NCBI GenBank assembly: GCA_964350865.1
Contig: CAYGLJ010000012.1
Span: 1-28,408, forward strand
From: Pontimonas sp964350865
GTDB lineage: Bacteria > Actinomycetota > Actinomycetes > Actinomycetales > Microbacteriaceae
Direction: 5' to 3'
Length of the DNA: 28,408 nucleotides
The position numbers were made by a program, and so were the translations under genes. Under the pieces are notes generated by a model. That model did not search any database and was not told the origin of the DNA. It saw only the letters and a program-made list of their open reading frames with translations. The number at the start of each line of letters is the position of its first letter. The first letter of the stretch is position 1. Shown piece by piece: positions 23,913-28,408 of the stretch.

Positions 23913-24203
23913 ATGGTCTCCGCATTAGCAACGCTGGTCTATATCGCGCTGTATGTTTTCTTCATCGCGATGTGGGTTCGTTTCATTTTTGACTGGATTC
24001 GGGTGTTGTCCCGGAGCTTCCAGCCCAAAGGACTCGTTCTGGTGGCCGCTGAAGCTGCCTATAGCGTGACTGATCGCCCCCTGGCCGCGGTCCGACGTGT
24101 CGTACCCACGCTTCGTTTTGGTGGTGCAGGACTGGACCTCGGATGGAGTGTTTTGATGATCGGAACACTCATCTTGCTCTCCGTTGTGGGGTCTTTCCGC
24201 TAG
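23913..24203 (+). CDS. YggT-family membrane protein
   Basis: The small integral membrane protein (96 residues) has two hydrophobic segments (about 3-27 and 70-94). The family pattern FIAMWVRFIFDWIRVLS sits in and after the first. VTDRPLAAVRRVVPTLRFGG, the conserved TDP-like loop, comes before the second. Function is unknown. Position between sepF and divIVA is conserved (Rv2146c). ATG 23904, three codons upstream, is an alternative, but it lies within a possible -10 element, and the 23913 start has GGGGA just before it. Confidence 0.9.
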   Translation: MVSALATLVYIALYVFFIAMWVRFIFDWIRVLSRSFQPKGLVLVAAEAAYSVTDRPLAAVRRVVPTLRFGGAGLDLGWSVLMIGTLILLSVVGSFR

Positions 24204-24230
24204 GTTTCACCTAATTCTGGGACAGCGCGC

Positions 24231-24236
24231 TAGGCT
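24231..24236 (+). promoter_or_regulatory. Candidate -10 element upstream of divIVA
   Basis: TAGGCT lies in the 104-base gap between yggT and divIVA, about 72 bases before the ATG. No clear -35 is visible. The yggT stop is itself part of a small TAGGT-TTC-ACCTA inverted repeat (24201-24213). Confidence 0.3.
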
Positions 24237-24307
24237 GTAGCCCGGGATTTCAGACATCTCAACGATTGCCCCCGGATCCCAACCCTGAACTAAATGAGGT
24301 ACTTGTC

Positions 24308-24880
24308 ATGGCTTTGACAGCTGAAGATATCGTCAACAAGCGCTTTCAATCGACCAAGTTTCGCGAAGGTTATGACCAGGACGAGGTCGACGACTTTCTG
24401 GACGAAGTGGTCGTGGAAATGCGCCGGGTTCTCGCTGAGAACGACGATCTGACCCAAAAACTTGCCGCCAGTGAGGCCCGCATTGCTGAGCTGCAGCGCT
24501 CGGGCGGATCACAAAGCTCCGTGGGTGTAAGCCCGCTTCCCACCTCCGGTGAAGACGTCGTGGAGGCAGAGAACGCTAACAATTTGCTCCAGCTCGCTCG
24601 AAGGCTCCACGAGGAGCACGTTCGTGAGGGAATCCAGAAGCGCGATGAACTCATCGCCGAGGGACACGCTCAAGCAGCTCGGATTGTGCAAGAGGCGGAG
24701 ACTGAGCACGCCGCTATCAAGCAGCGTTTGGACTCAGAACGCAAGTCCATCGAAGGCGAAGTTGAGCAGCTGAGGTCGTTCGAGCGTGAGTATCGCTCGA
24801 GCTTGAAGGCTTTCATTAACCAGCAGCTTCAAGGGCTCGAGTCGACATCCCAGCCGGCGGCGACGCCAGAGGGTGCGTAG
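24308..24880 (+). CDS. divIVA: Polar growth and septum-site protein DivIVA (Wag31)
   Basis: DivIVA binds curved membrane at poles and septa and directs wall synthesis. The 190 residues have the N-terminal lipid-binding domain, MALTAEDIVNKRFQSTKFRE then GYDQDEVDDFLDEV (1-34), and a first coiled coil (to about 63). A Ser/Gly/Pro-rich linker (about 65-85) precedes a second coiled coil (about 87-178). The start is ATG 24308, with GAGGT 7 bases upstream. The longer frame from 24266 adds 14 residues that do not fit the family. It is shorter than mycobacterial Wag31 (about 260) because the linker is short. Confidence 0.95.
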   Translation: MALTAEDIVNKRFQSTKFREGYDQDEVDDFLDEVVVEMRRVLAENDDLTQKLAASEARIAELQRSGGSQSSVGVSPLPTSGEDVVEAENANNLLQLARRLHEEHVREGIQKRDELIAEGHAQAARIVQEAETEHAAIKQRLDSERKSIEGEVEQLRSFEREYRSSLKAFINQQLQGLESTSQPAATPEGA

Positions 24881-24881
24881 C

Positions 24882-24918
24882 CTCCCTCGATACTCCCTCG
24901 GGGACTCCCTGGCGGAGT
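24882..24918 (+). repeat. Short CTCCCT direct repeats and small hairpin between divIVA and rluD
   Basis: CTCCCT occurs at 24882, 24893 and 24905 (periods 11 and 12). The last copy forms ACTCC-N5-GGAGT (24904-24918). No T-run follows, so it is not a standard terminator. The meaning is unknown. Confidence 0.4.
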
Positions 24919-24937
24919 TGCCCGTGAGGCGGATTTA

Positions 24938-25858
24938 GTGGCCGAGACCAGGACGATTCCCGTGCCCGAGGGTCTTTCGGGAGAACGTCTCGACGTTGTC
25001 CTGAGCAGGTTGTTCGGGTTTTCTCGTGCTTTTGCTCAGAGCATCATTGATGATGGTGGAGCCCTGCTGGATGGCTCGGCCGGTGGAAAGTCTGAACGCG
25101 TGCGCACCGGAGCCATCCTTGAGGTGACCTTCGAGCCGAAAAAAGCTCCCACGATCGTCCCCATCATCGTGGACTCGATGGCGATTGTGTATGACGATGA
25201 TGATGTTGTGGTGGTCGATAAACCCCCAGGCTTAGCGGCACATCCGGCGCCGAGCTGGGATGGTCCTTCGGTTCTCGGTGCACTTGCCGGTGCTGGATAT
25301 CGGATTTCTACCTCAGGACCCCCTGAGCGCCAGGGAATTGTGCACCGTTTGGATGTGGGAACCTCCGGATTGATGGCAGTAGCGAAGAGCGAGGTTGCCT
25401 ACAGCAGGCTGAAGCGGGCGTTCAAGGCCCGTGCAGTGCACAAGATCTATCACGCACTCGTTCAGGGGCATCCCGACCCCAGCACCGGGACAATCGATGC
25501 CCCCATTGGTCGGCACCCTTCATCGTCCTGGAAGTTCGCTGTGGTCGCTGGTGGACGAGACTCGATCACTCACTATGAAACGGTGGAGGCCTTCTCCGGA
25601 GCGACTCTTCTGCGCGTCAGTTTGGAGACGGGCCGAACCCATCAGATTCGGGTGCACATGAGTGCTCACCGACACCCCATAGTGGGCGACACGCTGTATG
25701 GAGCAGACCCGACCCTCGCGGAGCGTCTTGGGATGAGTCGCCAGTGGCTCCACGCGAGTGAGCTCGAGTTCACACACCCCGTGACGGGTGAGCTGGTGCA
25801 CGTAGAGACTGGATTTCCCGATGACCTTAATGTTGCGCTTGAGCGCTTAAGGGCATGA
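24938..25858 (+). CDS. rluD: RluA-family 23S rRNA pseudouridine synthase (RluD-like)
   Basis: The enzyme converts uridines in 23S rRNA to pseudouridine. The 306 residues have an S4-like RNA-binding domain (about 10-65) and the catalytic motif GIVHRLDVGTSGLMAVAK (133-150), with catalytic D139. Later family motifs are KIYHALVQG, ETGRTHQIRVHMSAHRHPIVGD and LHASELEFTHP. The GTG start has GAGGCGGA 4 bases upstream. In many actinobacteria lspA directly precedes this gene, but here only 57 bases separate it from divIVA, so lspA is not in its usual place. The exact target uridines cannot be told. Confidence 0.93.
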   Translation: MAETRTIPVPEGLSGERLDVVLSRLFGFSRAFAQSIIDDGGALLDGSAGGKSERVRTGAILEVTFEPKKAPTIVPIIVDSMAIVYDDDDVVVVDKPPGLAAHPAPSWDGPSVLGALAGAGYRISTSGPPERQGIVHRLDVGTSGLMAVAKSEVAYSRLKRAFKARAVHKIYHALVQGHPDPSTGTIDAPIGRHPSSSWKFAVVAGGRDSITHYETVEAFSGATLLRVSLETGRTHQIRVHMSAHRHPIVGDTLYGADPTLAERLGMSRQWLHASELEFTHPVTGELVHVETGFPDDLNVALERLRA

Positions 25859-25863
25859 TCTTC

Positions 25864-25889
25864 GGGGCGCCTTCGGCGACCGGTGCCCC
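25864..25889 (+). terminator. Stem-loop after rluD, possible weak terminator
   Basis: GGGGCGCC and GGTGCCCC pair over 8 bp (one G-U) around a 10-base loop directly after the rluD stop. The downstream T-run is short (TCCGGTTT), so termination may be partial. TACTCT (25897-25902) just beyond it is a candidate -10 for dnaE. Confidence 0.45.
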
Positions 25890-25931
25890 TCCGGTTTACT
25901 CTAGAGATTCCCGACCCCTGAGGAGTCCTTT

Positions 25932-28408
25932 GTGAGCCCTTCCAGCGACTCGTTTGCGCACCTCCACGTGCACACTGAGTATTCGATGCTGGATGGTGCG
26001 GCAAAGATTTCCGATCTGATCGATGAGGTAGCTCGGCAGGAGATGCCCGCGGTCGCCATGACTGACCACGGCGTCATGTTTGGTGCCTACGAATTCTGGA
26101 AGAAGGCGACCGCTGCTGGGGTGAATCCCATCATCGGCATCGAGGCCTACCTCACCCCGGGGACCCCTCGAGGAGATAAGACGAGAGTCAAGTGGGGTTC
26201 TGGGGGAGAAGACGATGTGTCAGGGGCGGGTGCCTACACCCACCTCACCCTGCTGGCGGAAAACACCGAAGGCATGCACAACCTTTTTCGCATGTCCTCA
26301 CTGGCGTCTCTCGAGGGCTACTACTTTAAACCTCGCATGGATCGCGAGCTCCTCCAGACGTATTCCTCGGGAGTTATTGCCACGACCGGGTGCCCGAGTG
26401 GTGAGGTGCAGACACGATTGCGATTAGGGCAGTACGACGAGGCTCTGAAGGCCGCAGCCGAGTTTCGGGATATTTTTGGCGCGGGGAACTATTTCGTGGA
26501 GCTGATGGACCATGGGTTAGGAATTGAGAAACGGGTCATGTCTGACCTGGTCCGAATCTCTCAAGACCTCGGTCTTCCTCTGCTGGCAACCAATGACCTG
26601 CACTACACGACAGCGGATGATGCCGAAGCCCATGCGGCGCTGTTGTGTGTTCAATCGGGATCCACCCTGGATGACCCGAAGAGGTTCAAGTTTGATTCCA
26701 GCGATTTCTACGTGAAGTCAGCGGCCCAAATGAGGACGCTGTTCTCTGATTTTCCGGAAGCCTGCGACAACACCCTGCTCATTGCCCAGCGCGCCTCGGT
26801 TGCTTTCGATGAGTCGGCGAACTACATGCCTCGTTTTCCGGTCCCCGAGGGTGAGACCGAGACCAGCTTTTTCGAGAAAGAGGTCCAGCGTGGTCTCGCG
26901 GTCCGTTATCCCGGGGGAGTTCCAGACCGGGTCAAAGCTCAGGCGGACTATGAAATTGGCGTGATTTCACAGATGGGCTTCGCGAGTTACTTCCTCGTCG
27001 TCGCCGACTTCATCAACTGGGCCAAGGAACACGGTATTCGGGTTGGCCCTGGACGTGGCTCCGGGGCCGGTTCGATGGCTGCCTACGCCATGCGAATCAC
27101 CGAGCTTGACCCGCTCGAGCATGGACTCATCTTTGAGCGATTCCTCAACCCCGATCGCGTTTCCATGCCCGACTTCGATGTGGACTTCGACGAGCGACGT
27201 CGCGGAGAAGTTATTCGCTATGTCACCGAGAAGTATGGGGACGATCGGGTCGCTCAAATTGTGACGTTTGGCACCATCAAAGCAAAACAAGCCCTGAAGG
27301 ACTCTGCTCGCGTTCTGGGATTCCCTTTTGGAATGGGTGAAAAACTCACCAAATTGATGCCGGCGGGTGTGATGGGGAAAGAGATGTCACTCGATGGCGT
27401 CCTCGACAAGACCCATGAGCGTTACAAGGAAGCGGCTGATCTTCGGACGCTCGTGGAGTCAGACCCCGAGGCTAAGCAGGTGTTTGAGACTGCTTTGGGT
27501 CTAGAAAACCTCAAGAGACAGTGGGGAGTCCATGCTGCAGGAGTGATCATGTCGAGCGATCCGCTGCTCGACATCATTCCCATCATGCGCCGTGAGCAAG
27601 ACGGTCAGATTGTCACGCAGTTTGACTTCCCTTCCTCAGAGGCCCTGGGTCTGGTCAAAATGGACTTCCTGTCGCTTCGTAATCTCACCATCATCGATGA
27701 TGCTCTGGATAACATCGAGCTCAACCGAGGACATCGACCCGTCTTGGAGGAGCTCGCTCTCGACGACCCTGATGCTTACGCTCTCCTCAGCCGAGGCGAC
27801 ACCCTGGGCGTTTTTCAGCTCGACGGTGGCCCGATGCGCAGCCTGCTGCGTCTCCTGAAACCGGACAGCTTTGAGGACATCTCTGCCGTTCTCGCGCTCT
27901 ATCGACCGGGACCGATGGGTGCTGATTCGCACACAAACTATGCGCTGCGCAAGAACGGGCTCCAGGACATTACCCCGCTTCATCCTGAGTTAGCTGAAGC
28001 CCTCGAGGAGGTGCTGGGGGAGACCTACGGCCTGATTGTGTATCAAGAGCAGGTCATGGAGATCGCGCAAAAGCTCGCCGGTTACACCCTGGCCCAAGCC
28101 GATTTGCTTCGACGGGCGATGGGAAAGAAGAAGAAAGAGGAGCTCGATATCCAGTTCGAGGCGTTCCGCGAGGGCATGCGCTCCAACGGGTTCTCCGATG
28201 AGTCCATTCAGGCGCTGTGGGAAGTGCTCGTGCCCTTCTCGGACTACGCCTTCAATAAGGCCCACTCCGCTGCTTACGGCATGATCTCCTACTGGACCGC
28301 TCATCTGAAAGCCCACTACCCGGCGGAATACATGGCGGCCCTGCTCACCAGCGTGAGTGACCAGAAAGACAAGTCGGCCATCTATCTCAATGAATGTCGC
28401 AGGATGGG
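25932..28408 (+). CDS. dnaE: DNA polymerase III alpha subunit DnaE (3' end outside window)
   Basis: DnaE is the replicative polymerase. The GTG at 25932 is chosen because AGGAG (25921-25925) lies 6 bases upstream and the protein then starts with the PHP domain motif FAHLHVHTEYSMLDG. About 825 of the usual 1,150-1,200 residues are in the window. The PHP domain continues through AMTDHGVMFG. The palm has GPGRGSGAGSMAAYA, then PDFDVDFDERRRGEVIRYV with catalytic D414 and D416, and the third aspartate in VKMDFLSLRNL (D578). QWGVHAAGVI, GVFQLDGGPM, LYRPGPM, YQEQVMEIA and FNKAHSAAYG follow. The frame is open to the last base. It is a normal DnaE1-type sequence as far as visible. Confidence 0.97.
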   Translation, partial: MSPSSDSFAHLHVHTEYSMLDGAAKISDLIDEVARQEMPAVAMTDHGVMFGAYEFWKKATAAGVNPIIGIEAYLTPGTPRGDKTRVKWGSGGEDDVSGAGAYTHLTLLAENTEGMHNLFRMSSLASLEGYYFKPRMDRELLQTYSSGVIATTGCPSGEVQTRLRLGQYDEALKAAAEFRDIFGAGNYFVELMDHGLGIEKRVMSDLVRISQDLGLPLLATNDLHYTTADDAEAHAALLCVQSGSTLDDPKRFKFDSSDFYVKSAAQMRTLFSDFPEACDNTLLIAQRASVAFDESANYMPRFPVPEGETETSFFEKEVQRGLAVRYPGGVPDRVKAQADYEIGVISQMGFASYFLVVADFINWAKEHGIRVGPGRGSGAGSMAAYAMRITELDPLEHGLIFERFLNPDRVSMPDFDVDFDERRRGEVIRYVTEKYGDDRVAQIVTFGTIKAKQALKDSARVLGFPFGMGEKLTKLMPAGVMGKEMSLDGVLDKTHERYKEAADLRTLVESDPEAKQVFETALGLENLKRQWGVHAAGVIMSSDPLLDIIPIMRREQDGQIVTQFDFPSSEALGLVKMDFLSLRNLTIIDDALDNIELNRGHRPVLEELALDDPDAYALLSRGDTLGVFQLDGGPMRSLLRLLKPDSFEDISAVLALYRPGPMGADSHTNYALRKNGLQDITPLHPELAEALEEVLGETYGLIVYQEQVMEIAQKLAGYTLAQADLLRRAMGKKKKEELDIQFEAFREGMRSNGFSDESIQALWEVLVPFSDYAFNKAHSAAYGMISYWTAHLKAHYPAEYMAALLTSVSDQKDKSAIYLNECRRM

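Noticed and set aside
1..28408. Mobile elements, CRISPR arrays, phage genes, tRNA or rRNA genes
   Set aside because: Nothing matching these was seen. Gene order is a conserved chromosomal core and no long repeats were noticed.

Overview
The window reads as a chromosomal segment of a high-GC Gram-positive bacterium, most likely a small-genome member of Microbacteriaceae (Actinobacteria). This rests on protein resemblance and gene order, because no rRNA marker is present. The order glk-plsC-aroG-pknL-(LysM enzyme)-HTH-polyprenyl synthase-DUF3040-mraZ-rsmH-ftsL-ftsI-murE-murF-mraY-murD-ftsW-murG-murC-ftsQ-ftsZ-yggS-sepF-yggT-divIVA follows the actinobacterial arrangement I know from Mycobacterium tuberculosis (about Rv2182c to Rv2145c) and Corynebacterium. 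The segment is dense, with no gene-free stretch above about 220 bases. There are no mobile elements, CRISPR arrays, tRNAs or rRNAs that I can see.

Layout. Positions 1-2755 hold the end of a ROK glucokinase, a PlsC-type acyltransferase and a class II DAHP synthase. Positions 2752-6267 (minus strand) hold a PASTA Ser/Thr kinase (PknL type) and a membrane-anchored LysM muralytic protein. Positions 6447-7906 hold a small HTH protein (Rv2175c type) and a convergent polyprenyl diphosphate synthase. Positions 7978-8358 hold a DUF3040 membrane protein, closed by a strong intrinsic terminator. Positions 8501-22721 are the division and cell wall (dcw) cluster, preceded by four MraZ-type boxes with an exact 10-base period. 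Positions 22730-24880 hold yggS, sepF, yggT and divIVA. The window ends with an RluA-family pseudouridine synthase and the first two thirds of dnaE.

Main observation. Two of the four Mur ligases in the dcw cluster are clearly broken as enzymes, yet both remain clean open reading frames in the right place. The murF slot (14029-14676) encodes only 215 residues, matching the end of the central domain plus the C-terminal domain. The substrate-binding N-terminal domain and the P-loop ATPase are gone. The murD slot (15755-16759) keeps a recognisable N-terminal domain and a diverged central region. It has lost the P-loop lysine, the DHLD segment, the carbamylated-lysine segment and the whole C-terminal domain. 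MurE, MurC, MraY, MurG, FtsW and FtsI look intact, so the pathway is apparently still used. Either MurD and MurF activity is encoded elsewhere, or this lineage makes the peptidoglycan stem peptide in an unusual way and keeps the remnants as non-catalytic (scaffold or regulatory) proteins.

How the genes work together. The dcw genes are chained by 4-base start/stop overlaps (rsmH-ftsL, murE-murF, murF-mraY, ftsW-murG and probably mraY-murD, murG-murC), which implies translational coupling. PknL, the LysM enzyme, the polyprenyl synthase and the DUF3040 protein sit just upstream and probably link envelope sensing, lipid carrier supply and wall turnover to the cluster.
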